DNA of 64,000 nucleotides from Pseudonocardia petroleophila (GTDB taxonomy: Bacteria > Actinomycetota > Actinomycetes > Mycobacteriales > Pseudonocardiaceae): the NCBI RefSeq assembly GCF_014235185.1, contig NZ_CP060131.1, forward strand, positions 5,773,501 through 5,837,500, given 5' to 3'. Below the pieces are notes generated by a model, which saw only the letters and a program-made list of their open reading frames with translations, ran no database searches and was not told the DNA's origin. This document shows positions 43,269-52,000 of the stretch, in pieces (position 1 is the stretch's first letter; each line of letters starts with the position of its first letter). The translations under genes and the position numbers were made by a program.

Positions 43269-44021
43269 CTAGATCGGGGGCCATTGCAACCGTGCATAGA
43301 CCGCGAGCATCCGGCTCATGATCAGCGTCCAGCCATCCGTCATCATCAGCACCCCGGTGACCGCCAGACCGATCCCGCCGGCGATCTCGATCCGCCGGGC
43401 GTGGCGGCGCAGCCAGCCGAAACGGTCCCGCCCCCGGGCCACACCCGCGGCCAGGACCAGGAACGGCACCCCGAGCCCGAGGGCGTAGGCCAGCAGCAGC
43501 ACCGCGCCACGCCCCGGATCGGCCGAGCCCGCCGCCGCGGTGAGGATGGACGCGAGCACCGGCCCGACGCACGGCGTCCAGGCGAACGCGAACGCCGCAC
43601 CCAGCGGGAACGCGCCCCCCGGTCCGGTGCCGATCGCGGTCAGCTCGAACCGGGCCTGGCGCTGGAGCAGCGGGATCCGCAGCAGACCGGTCATGGCCAG
43701 GCCCAGCACGACCACGACGGCACCACCGACGAGGTTGACGACGTCGAGGTTCTGCCGCAGCAGCAGCCCCAGAGCCGACGCCGTGGCGCCCAGCACCGTG
43801 AACACCGTCGCGAACCCGGCGACGAACAACCCGGCGCCGAGCCGGACGCGCCGCCGCTGCGCGAGGCCGAGCGTGCTCGCAGGCGCACCGCCACCGGACT
43901 GTGCGCCGCACAGACCGGACACGTAGGACACGTAGCCGGGCAGCAGCGGCAGCACGCACGGGGAGCTGAACGACACCGCCCCGGCCACCAGGGCCAGCGA
44001 GACCAGCGCGAACAGTTCCAC
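43269..44021 (-). CDS. ccdA: CcdA/DsbD-type thiol-disulfide membrane transporter
   Basis: 250 residues with six helices. Redox Cys residues are in SFSSPCVLPLLPGY (helix 1) and FAWTPCVGPVLASI (helix 4). It passes reductant from cytoplasmic thioredoxin to outside thioredoxin-like proteins (here the two TlpA/CcmG proteins and CcmH) to keep apocytochrome Cys reduced. GTG at 44021 has GGAGGGAG upstream. It is divergent from ccmA with a strong inverted repeat between them. Confidence 0.9.
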   Translation of the reverse strand: MELFALVSLALVAGAVSFSSPCVLPLLPGYVSYVSGLCGAQSGGGAPASTLGLAQRRRVRLGAGLFVAGFATVFTVLGATASALGLLLRQNLDVVNLVGGAVVVVLGLAMTGLLRIPLLQRQARFELTAIGTGPGGAFPLGAAFAFAWTPCVGPVLASILTAAAGSADPGRGAVLLLAYALGLGVPFLVLAAGVARGRDRFGWLRRHARRIEIAGGIGLAVTGVLMMTDGWTLIMSRMLAVYARLQWPPI

Positions 44022-44077
44022 GGCCGCTCCCTCCGATGTCGACCTGATTGCATGCCGACCCGGTTGCACGCACGGAA

Positions 44078-44099
44078 CTTCTACACCTCATAGTAGAAG
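44078..44099. promoter_or_regulatory. CTTCTAC-N8-GTAGAAG operator between ccdA and ccmA
   Basis: The strongest of the CTAC-N8-GTAG set: seven-base perfect arms (44078-44084 and 44093-44099). A half-like CATAGTATGAAG follows and runs into the ccmA start at 44110. It can control both divergent transcripts. Confidence 0.65.
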
Positions 44100-44109
44100 C
44101 ACTCATAGT

Positions 44110-44862
44110 ATGAAGCCGCATGCGATGAGCCGAACCGGGGACGACATGCCACCTACTGGACTCTCCACCGCACGGGCCGCGCTCCCGGGCGCGGCGGCAG
44201 GCGGTCGGCCATCCGGCTGGGCGGTGTGCCTGGACGGCGTGGCGGTGACCGTCCGCCGAACACCGGTGCTGCGCGACCTCGACCTGCGGCTGCCCGCCGG
44301 TGCGGTGCTCGGCGTGCTCGGGGCCAACGGATCGGGCAAGACCACGCTGCTGCGGCTGCTGGCGACCCTGGCCGTCCCCTCGGCCGGCCGGGCCGAGGTC
44401 CTCGGCCACGAACTCGGCGGACCCGGCGTGCCGGAGGTACGCACCCGGATCGCGATGGTCGGCCATCTCCCGGCGCTCTACCCGCAGCTCACCCTGGCCG
44501 AGAATCTGCACTTCGTCGCCCGGTTGACCGGCCGCAGCGACGAGGCCGCGGACCGGGCGCTGGCCGCGGTCGGGCTCGCCGGCGCCGCCGCACGCCGCGC
44601 GGAGGGCTGCTCGCAGGGCATGGCGCGGCGCACCGACCTGGCCAGGGTGCTGCTGACCGAGCCGTCGCTGCTGCTGCTCGACGAGGTGCACGCGGGCCTG
44701 GACCACGGTGCCGCCGACCTGGTCGACCACCTCGTCGGGCAGGTACGGGCGCGCGGTGGGACATGTGTGCTGGTCTCCCACGAACCGGAGCGGCTCGCCG
44801 GGTTGACCGACCGGCTGGTCCGGATCGTTGATGGGCGGGCACTTCCCGAGGTGGCGCGGTGA
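44110..44862 (+). CDS. ccmA: Haem exporter ATP-binding protein CcmA
   Basis: 250 residues. ABC ATPase with Walker A GANGSGKTTLL, Q-loop region MVGHLPALYPQLT, degenerate signature CSQGMARR, Walker B LLLLDEVHAGLD and switch His in VLVSHEPERL. The order of genes after it makes it the CcmA subunit of the CcmABCD complex that releases haem-loaded CcmE. The ATG at 44110 lies directly at the operator; a start at 44125 or 44146 is possible, as residues 1-35 are not conserved. GTGA overlap with ccmB. Confidence 0.85.
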   Translation: MKPHAMSRTGDDMPPTGLSTARAALPGAAAGGRPSGWAVCLDGVAVTVRRTPVLRDLDLRLPAGAVLGVLGANGSGKTTLLRLLATLAVPSAGRAEVLGHELGGPGVPEVRTRIAMVGHLPALYPQLTLAENLHFVARLTGRSDEAADRALAAVGLAGAAARRAEGCSQGMARRTDLARVLLTEPSLLLLDEVHAGLDHGAADLVDHLVGQVRARGGTCVLVSHEPERLAGLTDRLVRIVDGRALPEVAR

Positions 44863-45539
44863 CCACAACCGTCGTGGCCCCGCTCGGCCAGTGCCTGACC
44901 CTGGCCGCCAAGGACCTCCGACTGGAACGCCGCGCCGGGGAGGCGATGCTGGTCACCGCGCCGTTCGGGGCGGTCGCGCTGCTGCTCGCCCCGCTGGCCG
45001 TCGGCACCGACACCCCGCTGCTGCGCCAGCTGGGCCCGGCCCTGTACTGGCTGGTGGTGCTGCTGTTCGGGGTACTGGTGACGATGCGCGCCAGCGCCGT
45101 CGACGGCCCCGCGCAACTGGCCATGCTGCGGCTGGCCGGGGTGAGCCCGCGGGTGCGCCTGGCCGGGCGGGCGCTGGCCAACGGGGTGCTGCTGCTGGGG
45201 TTCCAGCTGGTGCTGGCGCCGGTGGCGGTGCTGCTCTACGACCCCGACCTCACCGGCTGGCCGTGGCTGCTGCCGGTGTTCGTGCTCGTCGCCGCCGGGC
45301 TGGCGGTGCTCGGCGCCCTCGCCGACGCGCTCGCCGTCGGCCTGGCCGGCCGGACCACGCTCGGCCCGCTGCTGGTCGCACCGATCGCGGTGCCGCTGCT
45401 GCTCGGGGCCACCGGGGTCCTGCAGGCCACCGGCTACGGGCGGTCGCCATGGCCGTGGCTGCTGCTCGTGACCACCGTCGATCTCGTCGCCGCGCTGCTG
45501 GCCGCGTGGTGCGCCCGCTACCTGGAGGACCTGGCATGA
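44859..45539 (+). CDS. ccmB: Haem exporter membrane protein CcmB
   Basis: 226 residues and six helices, starting KDLRLERRAGEAM, the usual CcmB cytoplasmic entry (KDLxLExRxxE). GTG at 44859 overlaps the ccmA stop. With CcmA and CcmC it drives release of holo-CcmE. No unusual feature. Confidence 0.9.
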   Translation: MTTTVVAPLGQCLTLAAKDLRLERRAGEAMLVTAPFGAVALLLAPLAVGTDTPLLRQLGPALYWLVVLLFGVLVTMRASAVDGPAQLAMLRLAGVSPRVRLAGRALANGVLLLGFQLVLAPVAVLLYDPDLTGWPWLLPVFVLVAAGLAVLGALADALAVGLAGRTTLGPLLVAPIAVPLLLGATGVLQATGYGRSPWPWLLLVTTVDLVAALLAAWCARYLEDLA

Positions 45540-46294
45540 CACCACTGACCACTGCACCCGGCCCGGTGTTCGGTCGCCGGCTACCGCTGGTCGTCGGCGT
45601 CGCTGCCGCCGCCGGCGTGACCGCGGCGGTGCTGTCACCGCCTGACGTCGTCCAGGGTGATCTGGTGCGGTTGCTGTACGTGCACGTGCCCGCCGCCTGG
45701 ACGGCCTTCCTCAGCTACGGGATCACGTTCGCCGCCAGCCTGGGCTGGCTGTGGCGGCGCCGCCCGGGGATGGACCGGCTGGCCGCGGCCAGTGCCGAGG
45801 TCGGGGTGTTCTTCACCGCGCTGGCCATCGCGCTGGGCTCGATCTGGGGCCGCCCGACCTGGGGGGTGTGGTGGACCTGGGATGCGCGGCTGGTCACCAC
45901 AGCGCTGATGCTGTTCATCTACCTCGGCTACCTGGCGCTGCGCCGGGCCACCCCCGACCCGCTCGACCGTGCCAAGCGGTCCGCGGTGTTCGGGGTGGTG
46001 GCGTTCGCGCAGGTGCCGCTCGTGCACTTCTCGGTGGTGTGGTGGCGGACCCTGCACCAGCCGCCCTCGGTCATCCGGCCCGGCGGCCCGACCATGGACC
46101 CCTCGATGCTGCTCGTGCTACTCGGGAACGCCGTGGTGTTCACCCTGCTCTACGTCCTGATGGTGCGGGCCCGCGCCCGGATGGCCGCCACGGAGGACGC
46201 GCTCGACGCGGCCCAGGACACCCACCCGCTGGCCGGGGCCGCCGTGTCCGCACCGCAGCTCGCCACCGCACGATCGGAGAAGACGGATGTCTGA
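45536..46294 (+). CDS. ccmC: Haem handling protein CcmC
   Basis: 252 residues with six helices. RPTWGVWWTWDARLVTT is the tryptophan-rich WWxWD haem-presenting motif, with His in YVHVPAAW and in VPLVHFSVVWW as the flanking haem ligands. It loads haem on CcmE. ATG at 45536 overlaps ccmB (ATGA). The last 35 residues are a polar tail overlapping the ccmD start. Confidence 0.95.
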   Translation: MTPLTTAPGPVFGRRLPLVVGVAAAAGVTAAVLSPPDVVQGDLVRLLYVHVPAAWTAFLSYGITFAASLGWLWRRRPGMDRLAAASAEVGVFFTALAIALGSIWGRPTWGVWWTWDARLVTTALMLFIYLGYLALRRATPDPLDRAKRSAVFGVVAFAQVPLVHFSVVWWRTLHQPPSVIRPGGPTMDPSMLLVLLGNAVVFTLLYVLMVRARARMAATEDALDAAQDTHPLAGAAVSAPQLATARSEKTDV

Positions 46295-46409
46295 GTGCGC
46301 CTGGGTGATCCTTGGCTACGGCACGACCGGGGTGGCCGTGACCGGCTACCTCCTGGTGCTGGCGCGGCGGTCCGCCGCCCTGCGGCGTCGTGCCGGGGGC
46401 CGGAGGTGA
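46287..46409 (+). CDS. ccmD: CcmD-like small membrane protein
   Basis: Only 40 residues: CAWVILGYGTTGVAVTGYLL, then LARRSAALRRRAGG. One helix followed by a basic tail and position between ccmC and ccmE are the definition of CcmD, which holds CcmE to the ABC complex. It starts eight bases before the ccmC stop and ends in a GTGA overlap with ccmE. Its sequence is too short for a firm match, but context is decisive. Confidence 0.8.
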   Translation: MSECAWVILGYGTTGVAVTGYLLVLARRSAALRRRAGGRR

Positions 46410-46849
46410 CCGCCGCCCGCACCGCCGCGCGCGGGGTCGTCGGCCGCTACAAGCTGCTCGCGCTCGTCGCGCTGGGCGCGGCAGCGGTGCTGGTCGGGAT
46501 GCTCATGTTCGGCAATCTCAACCGCAACCTGGTGTACTACCTCACCCCGGACGAGGCGCTCGCCCAGCAGGCGGACTACCCGGACGGACGCCGGTTCCAG
46601 CTCGGCGGGCTCGTCGTCGACGGCAGCGTGGCGACCACCCCGCAGGGCGTGTCGTTCACCGTCACCTCCGACATCGGGCCCGCGGGCGTCGAGGTCCCGG
46701 TGACCTTCGAAGGGGCGCCGGCGCAGCTGTTCGGCTCCGACATCGGGGTCGTCCTGGAGGGTTCCTGGCGGGCGGGGACTTTCACCTCGGACACCATGAA
46801 GGTCAAGCACGACGAGAACTACCAGCCCGCCGAGGACCCAGCGTCGTGA
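46406..46849 (+). CDS. ccmE: Haem chaperone CcmE
   Basis: 147 residues. N-terminal anchor (KLLALVALGAAAVLVGMLMF), OB-fold domain with YYLTPDEALAQQ and FQLGGLVVDGSV, and the haem-binding motif VKHDENYQP near the C-terminus, where the His binds haem covalently and the Tyr ligates it (HDxxY form). It carries haem to CcmF. GTG at 46406. Confidence 0.95.
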   Translation: MTAARTAARGVVGRYKLLALVALGAAAVLVGMLMFGNLNRNLVYYLTPDEALAQQADYPDGRRFQLGGLVVDGSVATTPQGVSFTVTSDIGPAGVEVPVTFEGAPAQLFGSDIGVVLEGSWRAGTFTSDTMKVKHDENYQPAEDPAS

Positions 46850-48849
46850 CGACGCTGTTCTCGACGACGACGCTGGTCCCGGGGGCCGGGTGGGCGGGCG
46901 CGATGCTCGGCCTCGCCGGCTCGATCGTGCTCGGCGTGCTCGGCCTGCGCGCCCAGCGGCACCCCGACGCCGTACGCCACCGGCAGCTGCAGGCCGCCGT
47001 GTGGTGCATGCTCGGCGGCGCGGTGCTCGCCATGGCCGCGCTCGAGGTGGCCCTGTTGACCGACAACTTCGCGGTGTCCTACGTGGCCGAGACCCACTCC
47101 CGGGCCACCCCGCTGCTGTTCACCATCACCAGCGCCTGGGCCGCGCTGGACGGCAGCCTGGTGCTGTGGGCGCTGGTGCTCACCGGCTACACCGCGGTGG
47201 TCGCGCGCGGGGTCCCGGACACCTCCGACCGCCTCGGCACCGGCGCGCTGGGCCTGCTGGGTCTGGTCGCGGCGTTCTTTTTCGCGATGATCCTGCTGGC
47301 CGCGAACCCGTTCGAGATCCTCGCGAACCCGCCCGCGGACGGGCCCGGGCCCAACCCGATCCTGGCCGATAACTTCCTCATCGCCCTGCACCCACCGATG
47401 CTCTACCTCGGCTACGTCGGGTTCACGGTGCCGTTCGCGTTCGCGATGTCGGCACTGCTGGTGCGCGAGGGCGGCGTCGACTGGCTGCGCCGGACCCGGC
47501 GGGCCAACCTGGTGGCCTGGAGCTTCCTCACCGGCGGGCTGGTGCTCGGGGGCTGGTGGTCCTACGAGGTACTCGGGTGGGGCGGGTACTGGGCGTGGGA
47601 CCCGGTGGAGAACGCCGCATTGATCCCGTGGCTGGTAGCCACCGCGTTCATCCACTCCTCGGTGGTCCAGGTCCGGCGCGGGATGTTGCAGGCCTGGAAC
47701 TTCGTACTGGTGCTCGCCACGTTCGCGCTGACCATCCTGGGCACCTTCCTCACCCGCTCGTCGGTCGTGGTGTCGGTACACAGCTTCAGCCAGTCCCCGA
47801 TCGGACCGGCGCTGCTGGCGTTCTTCGGCGTCGTCGTCGTCTTCGGGTTTACCCTGATCGTGCTGCGCGCCGAGCGCGTCGCGTCGTTGTCGCGGCCGGA
47901 GTCGCTGGCCAGCCGCGAAGGCATGTTCCTGGTCAACAACCTGCTGCTGAGCCTGTTCGCCTTCGTCGTGCTGCTCGGTACCACCTACCCGATCCTCGTC
48001 GAGGCCCTGACCGGGCAGCAGGTGTCGGTCGGGCGGCCGTTCTTCGACCGGATGGCGGTGCCGTTGGGTTTCGCGCTGCTGCTCGCGATGGGTGTCGGCC
48101 CGGTCACCCCGTACCGGCAGGCGACCATGGCGGTGCTGTGGGAGCGGCTGCGGTTCCCGCTGCTGGCCGCGGCGGCGGCGTCGGCGGTCGTCGTGGCTGT
48201 CGGCGTCCGTTCCCCCGGGGTGGTCGGGATCGTCGGTATCGCCGCCGGGATCGCCGCGTCCACGGTGCGTCAGCTGCTGGTCACCGCACCCGTGCGGACC
48301 CCGGCCGGGTTGCTGCGGTTGGTCCGCGGGCAGCGCGGCTACTGGGGCGGGCAGCTGGCGCACCTGGGGGTCGCGCTGACGGCCGTGGTGATCGCGGTGT
48401 CCGGCGGGCTCGCCGAACGCGCGACGATCACCTTGGACCGCGGCGAGTCCGTCGAGTTCGCCGGGTACTCGGTGACCTTCGAGGTCAGCGAGCAACATCA
48501 GCAGCCCGACCGGTTGGTCACCGACGCGCACATCGTGCTGCGTTCGGGGGGCGAGGTGGTCCGGGTCGCGGAACCGCGACTCAACTCCTTCCCCGGGCGG
48601 CCCCAGGCCGTCGGCAACCCGTCGGTCTGGTCCACCCCGGCGCAGGACATCTACGTCGCGCTCGGCGCGCTGAGTCCCGAGCAGGTGACGCTCAACCTGT
48701 TCCGCTACCCGTTCATGGTGTGGCTGTGGGTCGCCGGCGCGCTGGTCGCGGCCGGTGGCTTCTGGGCCCTCGGCGGGCGGCGACGCCGTCCCGACCCGGC
48801 GCTGGAGTCGCGCGAGGAGCCCCGGTCGGAGGTGGGCAGCGGTGTCTGA
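46846..48849 (+). CDS. ccmF: Cytochrome c haem lyase CcmF
   Basis: 667 residues with about 14 helices. The WWD haem motif is GWGGYWAWDPVENAALIPW; conserved His residues are in VAETHSRATPLLF, IALHPPMLYLGYVGF, TAFIHSS and VSVHSFSQS. The last outside domain and C-terminal helix are complete. It ligates haem to CxxCH of apocytochromes with CcmH/CcmI. GTG at 46846 overlaps ccmE; its end overlaps ccmH by eight bases. Confidence 0.95.
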   Translation: MTTLFSTTTLVPGAGWAGAMLGLAGSIVLGVLGLRAQRHPDAVRHRQLQAAVWCMLGGAVLAMAALEVALLTDNFAVSYVAETHSRATPLLFTITSAWAALDGSLVLWALVLTGYTAVVARGVPDTSDRLGTGALGLLGLVAAFFFAMILLAANPFEILANPPADGPGPNPILADNFLIALHPPMLYLGYVGFTVPFAFAMSALLVREGGVDWLRRTRRANLVAWSFLTGGLVLGGWWSYEVLGWGGYWAWDPVENAALIPWLVATAFIHSSVVQVRRGMLQAWNFVLVLATFALTILGTFLTRSSVVVSVHSFSQSPIGPALLAFFGVVVVFGFTLIVLRAERVASLSRPESLASREGMFLVNNLLLSLFAFVVLLGTTYPILVEALTGQQVSVGRPFFDRMAVPLGFALLLAMGVGPVTPYRQATMAVLWERLRFPLLAAAAASAVVVAVGVRSPGVVGIVGIAAGIAASTVRQLLVTAPVRTPAGLLRLVRGQRGYWGGQLAHLGVALTAVVIAVSGGLAERATITLDRGESVEFAGYSVTFEVSEQHQQPDRLVTDAHIVLRSGGEVVRVAEPRLNSFPGRPQAVGNPSVWSTPAQDIYVALGALSPEQVTLNLFRYPFMVWLWVAGALVAAGGFWALGGRRRRPDPALESREEPRSEVGSGV

Positions 48850-49345
48850 CCCGGGAGCGCGCACCCGCACGTCCGTCGTCCTCGCCGTCCTGATCTTCGC
48901 GCTGTTCACGGTCACGGTGGTCGCGTTGCTCACCTCGGCCCGGCCGGCACCCGACCGGGCCCAGGATCTGGCGGAGAGCCTGCGGTGCCCGGTCTGTCAA
49001 AGTGTGTCGATCGCCGACTCCCCCTCGGAGCAGGCGGTCGCTATGCGGCAGGTCGTCGCCGAGCAGGTGGCGCAGGGCCGCAGTGACGAGGAGATCGTCG
49101 CGTTCTTCCGGGCCCGCTACGGCGACTGGGTACTGCTCGACCCGCCGACGCGGGGCGTCACGCTCGCGCTGTGGCTGGTGCCGCCGGTCGCCGCGGTGCT
49201 GGGCGCGGTGCTGGTGGCGGCGCGGGCCCGCGCACGTCCGCACGCCGGCGCCGGGCTTGACCTGTACGAGCCGGACCGGGCCCGCGTCGATGCCGCGGTG
49301 ACCCGTGCCCGCCTGGCGACCACCCAGCGGGAGGACCAGCCGTGA
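48842..49345 (+). CDS. ccmH: Apocytochrome thiol reductase CcmH
   Basis: 167 residues. One N-terminal helix (about 12-33), then the CcmH domain with ESLRCPVCQSVSIADS (LRCxxCQ, redox pair), EEIVAFFRARYGDWVLLDPP, and a second helix. It reduces the disulfide of apocytochrome c for haem attachment. GTG at 48842. Confidence 0.95.
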   Translation: MSDPGARTRTSVVLAVLIFALFTVTVVALLTSARPAPDRAQDLAESLRCPVCQSVSIADSPSEQAVAMRQVVAEQVAQGRSDEEIVAFFRARYGDWVLLDPPTRGVTLALWLVPPVAAVLGAVLVAARARARPHAGAGLDLYEPDRARVDAAVTRARLATTQREDQP

Positions 49346-50163
49346 GTATCCGTGAGCCGCAGCTACGCCAGCTGGCCGACCAGGCCGTGCGCGACATCGT
49401 GGAGCTCGACGAGCAGGTCGCCGCGGGCGAGATCACCGACGCCGATGCGCGACCGCTGCGCCGGCGCTACGAGGGGACCGCGGCCCGCGCCCTGTCCGCT
49501 CTGGACGCCCGGACGCCGGTGCCCGGCCAGGACGAGCTGGAGCCCGCTCGGCCGTTACGCCCGCACGGGTGGGTGCTCGTCTATGCGATCGTCGGCGTCG
49601 TCGCCGTCCTGGTGACCCTCGTCCTGCTGCCCGCGTCGGTGATCGACCGCCCGGTGGGCGGGTTCGTCACCGGCAACGAGATCGGTACCGACGTCGGCCG
49701 CGACAGCGGCGCGGCACCGCCGCTGGACCCGAGCACGCCCGTCACCGACGAGCAGCTGGAGGAGGTCGTCGCGGCCAACCCCGACGTCGTGGGGATGCGG
49801 CTGGCGCTGGCCGACCGCTACGTCGGGCAGGGTGACTACGCGGCCGCGATGCGCCACTACCTCGACGCGCTGCGCCGCGAACCCGATAATGCCGCCGGGC
49901 TCGCCCGGCTCGGCTGGCTGCTGTTCCAGATCGACCAGCCCGACGACGCGCTGGCCTCTGTGCAGCAGGCCCTGGCCATCGACCCGAACCTCGACGAGGC
50001 CCTCTGGTACCGCGCCAACATCCAGCTCGACGGTCTCGACGACCCGGCGGGTGCGCTGACCACGCTGCTCGTGCTCAAGGGCCGCACGCTCGATCCCGAG
50101 ATCGCCGCGCAGGTCGATGAGCTCACCGCGGAGGCCGAGCGACGGGCGGCGGGCACTGGATGA
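49342..50163 (+). CDS. ccmI: CcmI-like TPR protein
   Basis: 273 residues. A cytoplasmic helical segment (VRDIVELDEQVAAGEITDAD), one helix (about 78-98), then TPR repeats outside (MRLALADRYVGQGDYAAAMR, LARLGWLLFQIDQPDDALAS, ALWYRANIQLDGLDDPAGAL). The CcmI role is to hold apocytochrome C-termini; here only one N-terminal helix is seen rather than two. GTG at 49342 overlaps ccmH; ATGA overlap with the next gene. Confidence 0.85.
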   Translation: MSIREPQLRQLADQAVRDIVELDEQVAAGEITDADARPLRRRYEGTAARALSALDARTPVPGQDELEPARPLRPHGWVLVYAIVGVVAVLVTLVLLPASVIDRPVGGFVTGNEIGTDVGRDSGAAPPLDPSTPVTDEQLEEVVAANPDVVGMRLALADRYVGQGDYAAAMRHYLDALRREPDNAAGLARLGWLLFQIDQPDDALASVQQALAIDPNLDEALWYRANIQLDGLDDPAGALTTLLVLKGRTLDPEIAAQVDELTAEAERRAAGTG

Positions 50164-50822
50164 GCGAGCCGATCGGCACCGACGACCTGCTGGCCCCGGC
50201 CCCGTCCCGGCGGCGGCGCCTGTTCCGCGTCGCCGCCGTGCTGGTGGCACTGGTGGCGATCGGCATCGGCGCGGTGTTCGGCTCGCAGCTCGGCACCGAC
50301 CCCACGCTCGTCGATAGCCCGCTGATCGGCCGCCCCGCGCCCGAGCTGAGCCTTCCCCTGCTGGATAGCCCGGGCGAGCTGGCGCTGGCGGAGCTGCGCG
50401 GGCAGGTCGTCGTCGTCAACTTCTGGGCGTCGTGGTGCGTGGCCTGCCGGGAGGAACACGCCGCCCTGGTCGGGGCGGCCGAACAGTTCCGCGACGCCGG
50501 GGTCGTCTTCGTCGGCATCGACTATCAGGACACCATCTCGGGCGCGACCGGGTTCCTCGACGAGCTGGGCCGCGGCGGCGACAACTACCGCTACGTCACC
50601 GACACCGGCTCCCGGGCGGCGCTGGAGTTCGGCCTGTTCGGTGTGCCCGAGACGTTCGTCATCGACCGCGGCGGCACGATCGTCTCCAAGATCACCGGAG
50701 CGACCACCCTCCCGTTGCTGGCCGGGGCGCTGGACGCGGTGCTCGCCGGCCGTCGGCCCGGCACCCAGTCCGGTGGTCCGGTCCAACCCGCCCCGGGTGC
50801 GCCGTTGGTCGGGGGCGGCTGA
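50160..50822 (+). CDS. ccmG: CcmG/DsbE-type thioredoxin-like protein
   Basis: 220 residues. N-terminal anchor (about 22-43), thioredoxin fold with NFWASWCVACREEHAAL (WCVAC active site), and cis-Pro in FGVPETFVID, as in CcmG. It passes reductant from CcdA to CcmH. The stop overlaps the next gene's ATG (TGATG). Pro/Gly-rich tail. Confidence 0.9.
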   Translation: MSEPIGTDDLLAPAPSRRRRLFRVAAVLVALVAIGIGAVFGSQLGTDPTLVDSPLIGRPAPELSLPLLDSPGELALAELRGQVVVVNFWASWCVACREEHAALVGAAEQFRDAGVVFVGIDYQDTISGATGFLDELGRGGDNYRYVTDTGSRAALEFGLFGVPETFVIDRGGTIVSKITGATTLPLLAGALDAVLAGRRPGTQSGGPVQPAPGAPLVGGG

Positions 50823-51559
50823 TGCGCCCGCTGCTGCGGTCCGCGGAGCTGCGCACGACGCTCGTCGTCGTGGTGCTGGCCGTGGCGGGGGTGTTCGCGC
50901 TGTGGCCCCGGCCCGATGCGCAGCCCGCCGGCTCGGCCACTCCGTGGTCGGTGGACGGCGCGGGGACGATGGCCGCTCCCGCCGGACCCGAGGTCGACGC
51001 GCTACGGGCCGCCGCGGACCTGCGACCCTGCCCCACCCCGCAGCCCGGCACGCCGCAGCCCGGTACGCCGCAGCCCGGTACGCCGCAGCCCGGTACGCCG
51101 CAGCCCGGTACGCCGCAGCCCGGTACGCTGCAGTCCGCCGGGCTGCTGGCCGGCATCGTCGTGCCCTGCCTGGGCGGTCCGGGCGAGGTCGATCTGGCCG
51201 CCGCGCTGGCCGGGCGGCCCGCGCTGCTTAACGTGTGGGCGTCGTGGTGTGGGCCGTGCCGCGCGGAGATCCCGGCCCTGGACGCCTACGCGAACCGTCC
51301 CGACGCGATACCCGTCGTCGGCATCGACGTCCGCGACGACGCCGGGGCGGCATTGAGCCTGCTCGACGAGCTCGGTGCCCGCTACCCCTCGGTCGTCGAC
51401 ACCGACGGCGAGTTGTGGGCCGCCCTGGAGGTCCCGCTCGCCATCCCGACCAGCTACGTCCTGCGCGCCGACGGGTCGCTGCGGCGGGTGGACCCGGTCG
51501 TGCTACGCACCCCCGACGAAGTGGCGCAGGCCGTGCGGAGCAACCTCGCCGCCCCCTGA
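50822..51559 (+). CDS. Second TlpA-like thioredoxin with PQPGT repeats
   Basis: 245 residues. Anchor helix (about 13-28), a linker with Cys in LRPCPTP and six PQPGT repeats, another Cys in VVPCLGGPG, then a thioredoxin fold with NVWASWCGPCRAEIPALDAY and cis-Pro IPTSYVLR. The two Cys flanking the repeats could form a disulfide across the linker. It completes the operon and probably works as an extra reductant donor or a membrane-specific resolvase. Confidence 0.85.
   Translation: MRPLLRSAELRTTLVVVVLAVAGVFALWPRPDAQPAGSATPWSVDGAGTMAAPAGPEVDALRAAADLRPCPTPQPGTPQPGTPQPGTPQPGTPQPGTPQPGTLQSAGLLAGIVVPCLGGPGEVDLAAALAGRPALLNVWASWCGPCRAEIPALDAYANRPDAIPVVGIDVRDDAGAALSLLDELGARYPSVVDTDGELWAALEVPLAIPTSYVLRADGSLRRVDPVVLRTPDEVAQAVRSNLAAP
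51038..51127 (+). repeat. Six tandem 15-bp units encoding PQPGT
   Basis: ccgcagcccggtacg repeated six times (the first unit has c for t) with no indels. It is in frame in the TlpA-like gene, so changes in copy number would change linker length by five residues without a frameshift. Confidence 0.95.
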
Positions 51560-51577
51560 TACGAGCTCTGGAGTGAG

Positions 51578-52000
51578 ATGTCGACCATGCCCCCCGTCCC
51601 CCGCGGCGGCGCCACCGTCGTGGCCGCCACCTGGGCCGTCGCCGGTGCGGTGCACCTGTGGATCGCACTCGGCGCCGCAGCCGCGGCCGCCGCACCGGGG
51701 TTCGCCCTCGCGGCGGTAGCGTTCGTCGGTGCGGCCGCGCTCATCGTGGAGCCCCGCCCCGAACTGCTGGTCGCCGCCGCCGTCACCGGGGTGATCGGAG
51801 TGGGCGCGTTCGCGATCCCGCTGATCCTGCCTCTCCTCGGCATCGGTGACCCCGTAGCCGATCCCGTCAGCCCCTGGGGCATCGGCGGATTCCTCGTCGA
51901 TGGGCTGACCGTCCGGCTGGCCGCATTCACGCTGCGCCGGGCTAGAGCCAGCCGACCCTCCCCGCCAGCAGGACGTAACCCAGGAACGCCACAACGTTGA
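51578..52000 (+). CDS. Small integral membrane protein
   Basis: 140 residues with about four helices (VVAATWAVAGAVHLWIALGA; LALAAVAFVGAAALIV; LLVAAAVTGVIGVGAFAIPL; ...). Family not recognised. ATG at 51578 has GGAGTGAG. The C-terminal 20 residues overlap the 3' end of the convergent CPBP gene by 59 bases. It may be the last gene of the ccm operon or a separate unit. Confidence 0.6.
   Translation: MSTMPPVPRGGATVVAATWAVAGAVHLWIALGAAAAAAAPGFALAAVAFVGAAALIVEPRPELLVAAAVTGVIGVGAFAIPLILPLLGIGDPVADPVSPWGIGGFLVDGLTVRLAAFTLRRARASRPSPPAGRNPGTPQR

Noticed and set aside
46819..48933. 704-codon open frame antisense to ccmF
   Set aside because: Third-position GC makes long antisense frames common here; it has no domain and is rich in Arg, Gln, Gly and His as expected for a shadow of a membrane protein gene.
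51038..51127. Possible CRISPR array
   Set aside because: The units are adjacent 15-mers without spacers and encode PQPGT in frame. No cas genes and no other regularly spaced repeats seen.
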